A stretch of 64,000 nt of DNA from Plecoglossus altivelis (taxonomy: Eukaryota; Chordata; Actinopteri; Osmeriformes; Plecoglossidae), in assembly GCA_036571765.1 (NCBI GenBank), contig BROE01000014.1, positions 16,748,213 through 16,812,212 on the forward strand, read 5' to 3'. The translations under genes and the position numbers were made by a program. The notes below the pieces were generated by a model. The model did no database searches. It worked only from the letters and a program-made list of their open reading frames with translations, and was not told where the DNA came from. This document shows positions 24,805 to 38,267 of the stretch, piece by piece (within the stretch, counting starts at the first letter, position 1; each line of letters opens with the position of its first letter).

Positions 24805-27389
24805 GGAGAGAGAGAGGAGGGAGAGGGAGAGCCAGAGTGAAGGAGCGATGGAGAGAGACAGAGAGGGAGAGAGAGTAAGAGAGACAGAGAGGGGAGAGAG
24901 AGAGGGGAGAGAGACAGAGAGGGGAGAGAGGGAGAGAAGCCAAAGAGGGAGAGAGAGAGGGAAGAGAGACTGAGAGGGGAGTGAGAGGGGAGACGGAGAG
25001 AGAGGGGAGCACCGTCGTCTGATGGACGAATATGAGGAAGAGGGGAGACGATGGTGATAGAAGAAGTACATAGTGGCCGGTGATAAACATGAAGAGAGAT
25101 GACAGGCGAAGACGAGCCAAAGAAGGGACTAGAGAAGAGAAAGAGTGTATGACATCTCGATAAAAAGGAGTGATGCGTTTAAGAAGAGTACACCGTTGTA
25201 GAGTAGCACAGAGAGAGAATGAGAAGGGACAGTCTAAGGAATCGAGAAATAACACTACTTATCAAGTATAAGCTCTTCATTCGACCATTTTATTAATGTG
25301 GTACTTTCGTATGCACATGTGTCTCTGGATTTGAGGGTCTGGGAGGGTGAGACAGTCTGTATTAACCTCTTCCACAGGGCAGCTCTAAGGGAGAGACATG
25401 CGCATGGGATTATGACTGTGAGACTGAGGGAGGAGAATGAGAGAGACAGAGGGGAGTGAGAGAGGGAGAGAGAGAGAGAGGGGAGAGAGACAGAGAGGGG
25501 GGGAGAGGGAGAGAGAGAGAAAGCCAGGCAGCCAGAGTGGCCAGGGATCAAATCTCTATCCATCCTGAGTGTGACATTTACTATCCAAAGATCATGACCC
25601 TTCCCTGTACGACCCTCTCCCCCTGCATGACCCTCTCCCCCTCCTCACGCCGTTCTCTCTCTCTCGTGTCCGCATCGTCTACCCCTCCTGTTCCTGGGAG
25701 GCCAATCTCTCCAGACTAGCTGATTCACTTGCAGCTCATCCCCATAGAACATAGTGTTAGACACTAAATGCTCTTCAACAGGTCCCAAGCAGGCAGATGT
25801 TACTTGATGTGTTTGGGTCTTTGAGATTATTGAACTCGTTTTAACTGCTGATCAACAGGTTTCAGATTCTCCCACTAGAGGAAACATGTTGAGCCAACGT
25901 CCAGACGAAAGTTGCACCAGCAGCCGTCAACATCATGCAACAACAGAGAGGGAACACCATGCGATCTGCTCTGCTTTCTAACAACACTTAACATCCGTGA
26001 CATGAATTGAGCACATGCATGACATGCTGTTGCCGTGCGATCCAGTGTTCTGGCTGCAGTCCTGGATGGTTCTCACCCTATTCAGGGACCCCAGCCAGCA
26101 GCCTGGGCATAGCTGAACTGCCACGACCCCCTCCAGCCTCACCCCCCACCCCACTTCCCCTGCTACACATCAGAAGGTCACAGAGGTGAGGTAAAGGTCA
26201 GAGGTGAGGTAAAGGTCAGAGGTGAGGTAAAGGTCAGGTTGTATTTAGAGCGTGCCCCGATGAGCCCGTTCAATGCAGGGTCATGGTATATGTTGCTCTG
26301 CAAGTTGCTGGTGCTGTAGACAGCCTGCAGGCTTGTCCATGCACAGATCATGCACACCAGTCATGATTCCCTCTGTGTGAGAGTCCTGCATATACTTGTA
26401 ATACCCCCCCCCCCCCTGTTCTTATAGACTCGTATGGCTCTACAGACCATTTGTAAATTATCTTAAGTTACCTCTGTCTCTTCAGCTTTCAGAATAAACT
26501 GTGTTTTATTATCTGAGTTGGTGGGAAATGTATTGTTGATACTTCTTCTTTCGCGTTAATGTTATCACGTGGTTCCTGCGTGTTTGAATTTTACTCACCC
26601 GGAAAAAAGCACGCCTGGGGCCGATACAGTAGAAAGTTGTGCGGCGCAAAGACGACGGGTTGGCGAGCTTCCGAAATCGAGTTCGGTTCAAAGTCTAGAT
26701 TCGTCTACAAAGTTGCCGGATCACTGGACTTAGACTGACATCTAGTGTTATTGTCAAACATTGCAGTTCTCTTCCGTTATCTGACCTGAGTTAACCTCTT
26801 CCATCCCACCTGTTACAGAAAACAAACGGAAGTTCCTGTCCTGCCCACTTCTGAAGAATCAATCATCATGTGCCTTCACGAGACATTGTGAGAAACAAAA
26901 GCTCGTGATTAACGCTCAACTATAATATGTACTTGGCTTCTCCTTTGACAGATACTTCAATGTGATAATACACGGCGCTAAACCCAATCAGAATTATGTT
27001 TGATTAAAATATGGAGTAGGGATATCATAGCCGGGTGCGTCATCTCATCTCGATGAGAGCGCGACAGAAGAGCGAGCCAGCCCACTAATCAGTACGCCCA
27101 CACTAACGCCCAAGTCTTGTTCATTTATCTCAGTGAACCTCTTCACAGTCCCTCAGCCCCCTCGTGGCAAATTTAATAAACCGACTGTAGTAACGGAGGT
27201 AAAAATATCTGCGGTGAGACGCGGCGGGTCTAATTCGAACCGAAAGGCGTGAATCGAGCATTTGGCTCATGTCGGTTTGAAATGTTTGAGAGAGTAGGTC
27301 GAGGTAGGTGGTTGGGTGAATTCTGACAGTTAAGAAATAGTCCGATTGACACGAACTAATCCAAACTCAAAGATAGATTTTGGAATGTG
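24311..27389. other. Intergenic: gapdh upstream to CNP 3' end
   Basis: Besides the GA tracts, three tandem GGTCAGAGGTGAGGTAAA units occur at about 26175-26235. The rest is unique. No exon with a recognisable product was found on either strand. Confidence 0.5.
24720..25030. repeat. GA microsatellite
   Basis: (GA)n and GAGAGGGGAGAGAGACAGAGAG units; a second shorter block is at 25430-25530. Confidence 0.9.
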
Positions 27390-27395
27390 TTTATT
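27390..27395 (-). terminator. CNP gene poly(A) signal
   Basis: AATAAA on the minus strand, 549 bp past the stop of the natriuretic peptide gene, the first canonical signal downstream. Confidence 0.55.
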
Positions 27396-27886
27396 TTGCA
27401 TGCAAAACGGTTGCGAGAAATTAGGAGCAAACTATTAAAATTACAGATATATTTGTCAACATATACCGTATCCCTAAGCCATGCAAAACACAAACAAACA
27501 AAAACAATTTCCTTACAAAAGAACAAGGTTGATTTCAGCTAGGAAGGACGCGCGAGATTCCTCAATAAAGTGCACTGTGAAAACGACACAATCACATAGA
27601 ACAAGAACTCCAGTTAAACACACCTCATGTACCTTCCAAACTAAATGTACTAAATGTTTTTTTAAGTACACTTCTAAACGTCATAATCAAATAGAAGTAT
27701 CACGCTCTTTTCAGCAGCCAAGTCACAGAGTCATGTTTGCGCTACGCTTCATTGAATCACATAAGCAAAACAGCAAGAATTCACTACACTACGCGTGGAC
27801 GTCATCAACTCTCACATTTTTTCCCCTTTTGTCTCTCTGTGTTTGTGCGCCTCTATGTGTGTGTGTGGACGTTTTATTTCCTCTAG

Positions 27887-27919
<33 letters not shown>

Positions 27920-27943
27920 AGTCTCTCGTCCTTCTCCCTTACA

Positions 27944-28563
27944 CTAGCAGCCCAGTCCGCTCATAGAACCGATCCGATCCAGCTTCAACCCAAAACATCC
28001 TCGGTTCCACGCCCGTCGTGACCTGTCCGGTTCAGCTCGCTTCTGGTTGGCCAGAGCTGCCTTCAACAGGCGGAGCCAAGCGCTGTCTTCCTGCGCTGCC
28101 GGTACGTCGGCCCATTTGGGATATTCGGCAACTTTGACCCCATTGGTGTAGTCAGAAAGCTCTTCTGGTTGGTTGCTCACCGCGTTCTCCAAATCGTCTA
28201 GTTTCAAGAGGTCATTATAGCGCTCCAGAAACTGCTCTACAAACTGGCACAAAGAAAGATAACAGACAAAAGGTTCATGAAAGGGGGGAAAAAAAACGCC
28301 CAGGTGATCCCCTCTTTCTCATGACCACATTCTCATCTCTCTCTTTCGGATCCATCAGCTGTCTCACCCATTCCTCCCTCCTCATCTTCTCCCCACCTCC
28401 TGTACTCCATCCCCCACATTCCCCCCCGTCCCGTCCCGTCCCCCCCCGGCCTCCCTGCCACTACCTGGAGTCCTTCAGGGGAGGGGTGCAGGGCGCGCCC
28501 TTCGGAGGGTTCCAGGGGGCTCAGTAAGACCAGCGTGGCACAGAGGAGCGCGGGGCACAGCAT
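27944..28563 (-). CDS. C-type natriuretic peptide precursor
   Basis: Secreted peptide hormone precursor; mature CNP activates guanylyl-cyclase receptor NPR-B to raise cGMP. Two coding exons, 28563-28465 and 28243-27944, phase 0, 132 aa. Residues 1-23 form a signal peptide (MLCPALLCATLVLLSPLEPS). The C-terminus is a furin-type RSRR site followed by a 22-residue peptide with the 17-membered ring CFGLKLDRIGSMSGLGC and no tail after the last Cys, the hallmark of CNP rather than ANP, BNP or VNP. The ring is identical to mammalian CNP; the N-terminal part AWNRG differs from human GLSKG. Teleosts have CNP-1 to CNP-4. The ring and the GAPDH linkage suggest CNP-1 or a CNP-4 relative, but I cannot settle which. 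A (CA)n repeat lies about 60 bp upstream of the start. Confidence 0.93.
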
Positions 28564-28625
28564 GGCAGCAGCAGGAAGCAGCGGACGACAGCGACGAGGC
28601 AGGGAGACGGTCTGAACACGACTGA

Positions 28626-28657
<32 letters not shown>

Positions 28658-29337
28658 ATTATACACACAACCAAAGCTCCACGCCAAGCCCAGTTCTGGA
28701 TGGGATATTTGATGGAGAGGAGAATGAACGTCACTAAATACCACTGCATCAAACCTTTGTTATGTTTTTCTACAGACATAAAGATCTCCTTTAACAATCC
28801 AGGCATACTGGACATAGCATGTAATTCATTATATTCTAAAAACATGCAATCTTTGTTTGATTATGAAGTACGAAGTGAGGTAATTACACAGAGAGCACAT
28901 ACTACCAAGGGAGGCAGGGCACAGCAAAGTGATCAAGCACAATGAAATAAGACATTTGACATGACAAAAAAAAACCACGCTTGGGCACCAACACTACAAT
29001 CTGAATCCTCAAATACATTTAAACACAAAGAAAAGGTGTTGTTAAAAAAATAATCATTTCTAGTTTCTCTTGAGTTAAAAGCCTTACACGTACAGAATGA
29101 GAAACACTGAAGTGGGCTGTCATCCACATCCAACTCACGTCTGCTGGTGGTGCTGGTGGTGGTGCTGGTGCTGGTGCTGGTGGTGGTGCTGGTGCTGGTG
29201 GTGGTGGTAGTTGTTGGGTCCAAAGCGTTAGGTCTCCTTCCTCTCACAGACTGCTCTCCATCTCGCTCTTCCTCGCTCAGCTACCTCTCACTTTTTGGCA
29301 CCTATGAAAGCATCACTATCTCTCTCACTTGGCCCCT

Positions 29338-29378
<41 letters not shown>

Positions 29379-31710
29379 TCAATCCTCTCTCTCTCTCTCC
29401 TTACGTGTCCTCTGGCCTAGTGGTATGGGTATGTGGATAGGAAGGCTCGATTTCAGCCCTGTTGCCTTGTCCATTTGTTACCGCTTGGCAACTGGACCTA
29501 GTGACGACCTGCCTAGCCGTCTGATGACTGCCTGCCTCTCTTGACTTATGCATGCCAAAGACTGCCCACTCTTCCCCTCCCCTACCACCATCCCCTCCCC
29601 TCCCTCCGCCTCTCCCCTCCCCTCCTCTCCCTCCCATCCCCTCCACTCCCACCTCTCCTCCCACCACTTTAAGCCACATGGAATGATGTTATTAACCTGT
29701 CGGAAGAAGACTTTTTCGGTTTAAAAAAAAATTTTTTTTTTTTTTTTTTTTTTACCAAGGTGACCAGACGAGAGACTACGGTGCCAATGTGTCCCCGTGT
29801 GTCCCCCCCTCCCCCCATGTCCTCCCGCACTCCCCCATGTCCTCCCCCTCCCCATTGCCTCCCCCTCCCTCTCCACCCATGTCCTCACCACATCCCCCAT
29901 GTCTTCCCCCTCCACCCCATGTCCTTCCCCTCCCTCTCCCCATCCCCCCTCTCATCTCTGTCCTCTCCTGATGCTTCGGTACTCAAAGACTGTCGGATAG
30001 CAGAGGGAGAGCGGACCAGCCGTCGTGAACAGGGTGAAACAGGCGGACACAGCGCACTACAGCACAACTCTGCAATGCGGAAATCTCAACTTTAAACTCC
30101 TTTCCCCTCAAACTGCGCTTCCTAAACCTCACAGACCCTTTCCATCTCCCTCCTCTCTCTGCGCTATCAGCGCTCACGCATCACACAACACAACACACAC
30201 ACAACACACACACACACACACACACACACAGCACACAGAGACTGGCCTCTGTCCCGGCTTGGTTCAGTTTGATAAAGGCCCGATCTTTCTCTTGTGTTTG
30301 TAGAGGTAGCTTACTCATGATAGTGTCCTGGCTGTTCTACCTCCAGTCCTGTGTGTAATATAGGGGTGCCCTCTCTCCCCCCATCTCTCCCTCTCTCCCC
30401 CCTCCCCGGGTGTGTTTGGACCGACGTCTCTCAGCTGGCTGAGTTACAGTCTGTCAGTGCCATCTGCCTTCTGTCTCTCCTGCAGTCTCTCTGCAACACA
30501 GCCAGCGAGCACAGCACACGGCACACAGAGGCTGGCTCAAGTTCCACACACGGACGAACCGCATGCGACCACGCCAGTCATACGCCACCAACGTTTTCGC
30601 GCCCGGTGCAGTTTTCGCCAAGCAAACTTTTGCCAAAAGACCGAAAGGTGTTTCTCCTTTACGTAACTCAGAACGACAGACACTTGTCTTTTAGGAAAGG
30701 AGGAGTGTGTGGGAGAGGGAGTGGGCGAGAGGAGAGATTAGCAACAAAAGAGAAGAAGGAGGGGGGGGTGAAATGCTTTATATCAGTGCAGGGAAAAGGA
30801 GTGAGGATGGAGGGGGGGGGCTGTCAGAGCGTGGAGGAGGAGAGACCCAGCGAAGGAGGAGAGACCCAGAGGAGGAGGAGGAGAGACCCGTAGGAGGAGA
30901 GACCCAGAGGAGGAGAGACCCGGAGGAGGAGAGGAGAGACCGAGCGGAGGAGAGACCCAGAGGAGGAGAGGAGAGACCCAGAGGAGGAGAGACCCAGCGG
31001 AGGAGAGGAGACACCCAGAGGAGGAGGAGGAGAGACCCGGAGGAGGAGGAGAGACCCAGAGGAGGAGAGGAGAGACCGAGCGGAGGAGAAACCCAGAGGA
31101 GGAGAGGAGAGACCCAGCGGAGGAGAGGAGAGACCCAGCGGAGGAGAGGAGAGACCCAGAGGAGGAGAGGAGAGACCCAGCGGAGGAGAGGAGAGACCCA
31201 GAGGAGGAGGAGGAGAGACCCGGAGGAGGAGGAGAGACCCAGAGGAGGAGAGGAGAGACCCAGAGGAGGAGAGGAGAGACCGAGTGGAGAAACCCAGAGG
31301 AGGAGAGGAGAGACCCAGCGGAGGAGAGGAGAGCCAGCGAAAGAGAGGAGAGACCCAGCGGAGGAGAGGAGAGACCCAGCGGAGGAGGAGAGACCCAGCG
31401 GAGAAGACACAAAGAAACCAGCCAAGAGAAACGTCAGCTTTAGCTTGGGTCAAGACCTTCCAAGAACAGACGGCTTTTTAAGCGAGAAGCAGAAATCGGC
31501 TGATGATAACGAGTGGTGTGAAACGCTACTGAGAGCGACGAGGAGGATGAGGAGAAAGAGACGAGCCTGTCTGGACAAGCTGCTGCTGTCTGTAAACCCC
31601 GACACAAACACACATACACACTCCACTGTCCAAACATGTAATACCAAGGGGCATTCAACAATCCCTATAATGAGGGTATAAATCTGTGTCTACTGGAAAT
31701 GATCACTCTC

Positions 31711-31782
<72 letters not shown>

Positions 31783-31884
31783 CCATCTGTTGATTTCGCT
31801 GTGATTTTGCTAACATATGCATGCCTTCAGTTGGCCAGCAAGCAGAAACAAAAAGCACAGATGGCCGTTAGGTTCACAAACCAG
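28564..31884. other. Intergenic: CNP upstream to ncapd2 3' end
   Basis: Contains (CA)n at 28624-28652, a GGTGCTGGTG trinucleotide-type repeat at about 29143-29212, a (CT)n run at 29340-29400, an oligo-A/T run at 29720-29753, C-rich TCCCCCATGTCC repeats at 29795-29950, CA runs at 30183-30232 and 31717-31780, and the large purine minisatellite listed separately. No gene was recognised; the CNP promoter should lie at the left end. Confidence 0.55.
30835..31405. repeat. Purine minisatellite GAGGAGAGGAGAGACCCAG
   Basis: About 570 bp of imperfect 15-21-nt units built from GAGACCCAG(A/C)GGAGGAGAG. It stays open in several frames on both strands (RRRGETQ, SSAGSLLS), which is a consequence of unit composition and not evidence of a gene. 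Confidence 0.9.
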
Positions 31885-31890
31885 TTTATT
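31885..31890 (-). terminator. ncapd2: ncapd2 poly(A) signal
   Basis: AATAAA on the minus strand, 249 bp past the ncapd2 stop codon at 32141-32139. Confidence 0.7.
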
Positions 31891-32138
31891 AAATGTCTCC
31901 TTGCAGCTATGTGCTTTTAAGTACTCGACTCAGCAAAAAAAAAACTAGAGCAACGTTTAAAATATACAAACTGACTAAAATCTTAAAAGAATCAAGAATA
32001 AAAAGAAGAGCATGACATGGATATCAAACACGATTGAAATGCTATGTTTCAAAAAAACAAGCGCAGGGTAAAAACAGAAAGACTAGAATGACAGAATAAG
32101 AAAGATTAGAATAAGATGAAGAGCAGAGAGGATCGATC

Positions 32139-34462
32139 TCAGTGTCTGAGGCGAGCACGGCGAGATGATCGTCCAATGGGAGTGGTCACCTTAGGGGTCT
32201 CGCTCTCCGCCATCACTGCATCTGATTGGATGTTGGGAAAAAAAAAAAAGGTTTAGAAAAAAAAAAGAAAAAATGCTTTTGTCTTGAAGTCTGAACTCAG
32301 ACAATCATCATCGTCATGCCAACTTACCCTCCTCCTCCTCCTCCTCTTCCTCCTCGTCACTGCTGAAGGTAATGACAGCTTTCCTGGAGGACTTGCGGCT
32401 TGGTTTGGGTGTAACAAAGTCACTATCATCATTTTGACTGGACACTGAGGGCTTTGGTTTACCTGGGAACAAACAAAATGAGACGAAAAGGTTAAAGAAA
32501 CAAAAACTTGAACTAGAAAACGAGTGTGTGTGTGTCTGTGTGTGTGTGTGTGTGTGTCTGTGTGTGTGTGTCTGTGTGTGTGTGATGGTACACTGACCCC
32601 TCTTAGCTCGGGCCCGCCCCCTAGACGGCAGTGGCGTGCGTGCGATGGCGTTGGCTCCTCCCTCTCTACAGCTCTCCTCCATCTCTGGGCTCTCCACGTT
32701 CTCCAGCCCCCGCGTGTGCACGGCCGTGAGCCGCTTCTCAAACTCCTCCACCTGGGCCTGGTGGGGGAGGGGAGGGGAGGAAGGGGAGGGGAGGAAGGGG
32801 AGAGTCAAGAGAGGGGAGGGGGTGGGTCATTAGGCTGGGGGCAACACAGGGTTGTATCCCTGCTCACTGATCTGACCACGACGCCCGGCTACTCAGACAG
32901 AGGGGCCCCGTCTTAAAACGTTCATTTAGTTTGAAAACAGAAAAACCACTTGAGGTTTGACCGCATGTGTGTTCTTCTGTCCTTCTTCTGTGTTTGTGTG
33001 AGAGGAGTTAAGAGAGGGTTAGATGAAGGTAGAGGAAGGGTGAGCTACCCTGAGCTGAGGCTTGGCACCACGCCGCAGCTTAGCAGTGATGGACAGCAGA
33101 GGCTGGTACACTCCAGGCTCCGTCAGCTTGTCACTGTAACACTCCCAGCACTCCTGCAGACGCCGCAGGCCACGCTCACACACCGACAGCAGGGACAGGG
33201 ACACAGCCAGGTCACACCACTGACGCTCCGTCCTGGAGGAGCAGGAGGGATGGGAGGAGGGAGGAGGAGGGATGGGGAGGAGGAGGCAGGGGAGAGGGCG
33301 AGGAGGAGGGATGGGAGGGGGAGGAGAGAGGGAGGAGGAGGGGGAGGAGGAGGCAGGGGAGAGGGGGAGGAGAGAGGGAAGTGGGGAGGAGGGATGGAGA
33401 GGTGGCATGGGAGGGGGAGGAGAGAGGGAGGAGGGATGGAGAGGTGGGATGGGAGGATGAGGGGTAATACTTCAGAGGGGTATTTGAGGATTCGTGACGA
33501 AACGACTCCTGTCTTTGAGGTGATTGGCTTCTTGATCTGGCATTTGGATAATCTGATTGTAGTGGCTGTGCTCGGCCGGATTCCTCCAGTCTGATATAAT
33601 ATGAAACAACCTTCCTGTCTGTGACTCATCCCTCACTCAGGATCCCAGCAGACGCATGTCTGCAAGCTCACAGGGACAGAGGGGAGCGTGGAGGACAGAA
33701 CAGGATGGAGGGAACACACCAAACAAGACGCACACAGAGACAAGCTGATAAGGAAGGCTGTAAGAAAAGGGAGATGGAGAGGAGGTGGCACACAGATATG
33801 GGACCAATGGAGGGAGAGAGACACGGGGAGACAGTGAGACACAGGGAGAGAGAGACAAAGCAAGGGTGGGAGAGAGAGAAACAGAGAGAGAGAGAGAGAG
33901 ACAGGTAGACAGAGAGACAGACAGAGAGACAGAGAGAGACAGACAGAGTAGGGTTAGCTTACTTGGCAGTCCTGAAGCGCTGACATAGTTTCTCCACCAG
34001 GGACTCGGTCTGTCTCTCCTTGGTGATGTAGGAGAACAGCTGCCTGGGAGACAGGAACAACAATGGACAACAATGACAACCACAACACAACAACAACAAC
34101 AACAACAACAACAAGCACAACAAGCCCCCAGCATATGAGCATCACAGGAACATCTTCAGCACAGCTCTGGGTTCTCAGCTGAGCAGGAACAATGTCACGA
34201 TGTAACCCTGCATGCCAAGTCATCCACAGGGAGGAGGCAGGCTTAGAGAGAGCACGCTTGGTGGGCGGTGCTCACACACACACACAGAACACACACGCAC
34301 AACACACACGCAGAGAACACACGCACACACACTACACATGCAGAGAACACGCACGCCACACGCGCACAACATACACACTTTCAAAAGGTCAAGTATCTCT
34401 ATTGGATTATCAAAGAGGATGCTCATGGCTAGAATTACATTAAGCCCCTGCCCTCCCCTCCT

Positions 34463-34508
<46 letters not shown>

Positions 34509-35777
34509 TCACACACTCACACACTCACACACTCACACACTCACACACTCACACACTCACACACTCACACACTCACACACTCACTCACTCACTCACTCAC
34601 TCACTCACTCACTCACTCACTCACTCACTCACTCACTTCATGATAGTGTGGAAGTCCACCTCGCTCATGCTTCTCTCTGGATCAGACAGCCGGCTGATGA
34701 TGTCCGGCAGCAGGTTGTAGATGGCGTTGTCCTGGGAGACACATGATCAGAGCAGGCAGGGCATCAGTGTGTGTTGGGGGAGCAGAGTGTGTTGGGGGAG
34801 CAGGGCAGGGCATCAGTGTGTGTTGGGGGAGCAGAGTGTGTTGGGGGAGCAGGGCAGGGCATCAGTGTGTGTTGGGGGAGCAGAGTGTGTTGGGGGAGCA
34901 GGGCAGGGCATCAGTGTNNNNNNNNNNNNNNNNNNNNNNNNNNNNNNNNNNNNNNNNNNNNNNNNNNNNNNNNNNNNNNNNNNNNNNNNNNNNNNNNNNN
35001 NNNNNNNNNNNNNNNNNNNNNNNNNNNNNNNNNNNNNNNNNNNNNNNNNNNNNNNNNNNNNNNNNNNNNNNNNNNNNNNNNNNNNNNNNNNNNNNNNNNN
35101 NNNNNNNNNNNNNNNNNNNNNNNNNNNNNNNNNNNNNNNNNNNNNNNNNNNNNNCAGAGTGTGTTGGGGGAGCAGAGTGTGTTGGGGGAGCAGAGTGTGT
35201 TGGGGGAACAGAGTGTGTTGGGGGAACAGAGTGTGTTGGGGGAGCAGAGTGTGTTGGGGGAGCAGGGCAGGGCATCAGTGTGTGTTGGGGGAGCAGAGTT
35301 TGTGTTGGGGGAACAGAGTGTGTTGGGGGAACAGAGTGTGTTGGGGGAACAGAGTGTGTTGGGGGAACAGAGTGTGTTGGGGGAACAGAGTGTGTTGGGG
35401 GAACAGAGTGTGTTGGGGGAACAGAGTGTGTTGGGGGAACAGAGTGTGTTGGGGGAACAGAGTGTGTTGGGGGAACAGAGTGTGTTGGGGGAACAGAGTG
35501 TGTTGGGGGAACAGAGTGTGTTGGGGGAGCAGAGTGTGTTGGGGGAACAGAGTGTGTTGGGGGAACAGAGTGTGTTGGGGGAGCAGAGTGTGTTGGGGGA
35601 GCAGAGTGTGTTGGGGGAGCAGAGTGTGTTGGGGTATATCCCTGACTGACTACACCTTAGGTACTGACCCTAACATGTCTTGTAGAACTTGATGCTAGCT
35701 CAGGAAACCTTCCTGATGTAGCAAGAAGATCTGAAGACATTAGCACACTTCCCCTCGAGACAGATGCTCCTACTAGA

Positions 35778-35834
<57 letters not shown>

Positions 35835-37582
35835 CGCGCGCGTGTGCGTACCTTGGAGGCGAGCTCGTTGAAGAAGTTGAGCGCCAGGCTGGCGATGTGC
35901 GTCTCCGGGTCCAGAAGCAGGACGGCCACCTCGCTCACCTGCCCTTTGATCTTCAGGACGTCCTTCAAAACCAGCTGAGTCAGTACGGTCACTGCTGTCT
36001 GACGGACTGACGTGTTGCTGTCGCTCAGCCTGGAGACACGCAAACGCACGCATGCACGCGCGCACGCACACACGGGCACACGGGCACACACGGGCACACG
36101 GGCACACACGCACACGGGCACACACGGGCACACACGCACACGGGCACACACGCACATGGGCACACACACACACGGGCACACACGCACACACACACGGGCA
36201 CGCACACACACACACACGATGAGTCCAGGTAGTTTTCCTGCATTTAAAAGGTTTGGGTGACCAGCCATATTATTTTAACATGATAACTCTAAGCCTGCTG
36301 CTTCGACCCAACTAAAACGACGAAGAAAATGTCTATTCTACTAGTGGATTGTGAGTCTTAGGGGGTCTTGTGTGTATGCGTGTGCACGTGTGCACGTGTG
36401 TATGCGTGTGCACGTGTGCATGCGCGTGCGTTCTGACAGTTTGCCAGTAATCCAGAGAGAGCTTGAAGACGCAGCTTCATACAGTGGCTCCAACAGAAGA
36501 ATCCCAGAGTGAAAGCCCTTATCAGGCCTCAGCAGGTGTGTTTAGGAGGGCAGGAGGGGCTTCAGCATCACAGAACACTCTGAAGTCCTCACAATGAGCG
36601 CTAACTCAAACAGGCCATTAATCCCACAAAGCGAGCGAATCAAGGGCGTTTGGCGTCCCACCCAACACACCTTGCGCCCAAAAGAATGACTTGACGGTCA
36701 TGGTGAACCACCAGAATCTGTACTAATGAGGAGAAGTAGAACGAGTGGCTGGGCTGTGATTTCTGCTCTGAGAAGGAGTGGACGCTTTCAGCTTGTGACC
36801 CCACGTAGGTGGAACAACCATGTCATTAACGTTAGCTTCTTCACAATGACCACCCCCTCAAGCCCTCCCCCCTCCCCCACCGAGCCCTCCCCCCTCCCCC
36901 ACGAGCCCTCCCCCCTCCCCCACCCTCACCCCAGGGACAACTACCACTAGCATACACTACCACTTGCACACACTAGCAATTAGGCGGCGCCGTGGTCGAG
37001 GGCGCGCTCCTTTTGTGCGGCCGAACGACCCGCGGGCACCCTCCCACGGTGTCGCGGTACCGCTGAGCCTAACGGGCTCCGTGGGGTTGCCACGGCAACA
37101 GCGGCGAGGAGGAGGAGGAAGGGGGGGGTGGTGTCAGGTGCAGAGTGGTGAGAGCGAGAGACCCCCAGGCAGATCACAGAGGAGATTGGTCCTCCTTTAA
37201 AGGACATGGCCGGCAGGATATGTTAAACCTGCACGTGGTACAGGACCCCCACCAACCACACACGCCTCGCACCAATCTTCCAGTTTAATGGAGCGTTATA
37301 ACAGTGGCGGAACTTTCCAGGCCGAGCAAACTATTGGGAGATCAGTCAGCGAGTCAGTGTGTCCGTGCGTGCGTGCGTCAGGGGGGCGGTTGGAACAGGA
37401 AGTGGACAGCCTGTCGTGTAAGTGTTGACGGGCTGTAATTGGTTGGAGAGCCGGGCTTCACCCACACAGCTGATGAGGTTTAGTCTGGAGCTTCTCTGCA
37501 CCGTCACGTTCCACAACAACAAGCCCTGACGACGCCCGCAGCCGTCTGCAGGACGGCCCGCAAGATGAGCTACTGTCACAAC

Positions 37583-37620
<38 letters not shown>

Positions 37621-38233
37621 AGCCATGTCGAAGAGTATAGCAAAGTGTGTGTGAGAGGGAAGAAGAGATATGAGTGTGAACGTGAGAGAGGCAAAGAAAG
37701 AGAGAGAGAGAGACAGGGAGAACACGTGAGACAGGGAGAGTTAGTGAAAGTGAGGGAGAGGAGGATAACATGTGAGACAGGCAGGGAGAGTGCGAGAGAG
37801 AGACAGGGAGAGTTAGTGAAAGTGAGACAGGGACAAGGAGAATGCGTGAGAGAGACAGGGAGAGAGTGTGTGAGAGAGACAGAGAGAGTGTGTGAGAGAG
37901 AGGCAGGGAGAATGCGTGAGAGAGAGAGACAGGGAGAATGCGTGAGAGAGAGGCAGGGAGAGTGTGTGAGAGAGAGGCAGGGAGAATGCGTGTGAGAGAG
38001 GCAGGGAGAATGCGTGAGAGAGAGAGACAGGGAGAATGCGTGAGAGAGACAGGGAGATACTCTTACCTGGCATACAGGTTCTGTGTCCAGGGTTCCAGGA
38101 TGTTGGGGAAGCGGACGGTGAGGTCTCCCAGGGCGATGATGGCGTTGGCCCTGACAACCGGGAGGGATGAGCGCTCCAATACTGTGAACATCAGGCGGAC
38201 ATGCTCTTCACACACCGCAGGGCTGGCACCGGG

Positions 38234-38267
<34 letters not shown>

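Noticed and set aside
30707..31681. Long open frame of RRRGETQ repeats
   Set aside because: Purine minisatellite; open frames on both strands, no domain, no splice context.
34721..35692. Open frame of VCWGNR / ECVGGT repeats across the N gap
   Set aside because: Reading through a 17-nt satellite and an assembly gap; antisense to or within an ncapd2 intron.
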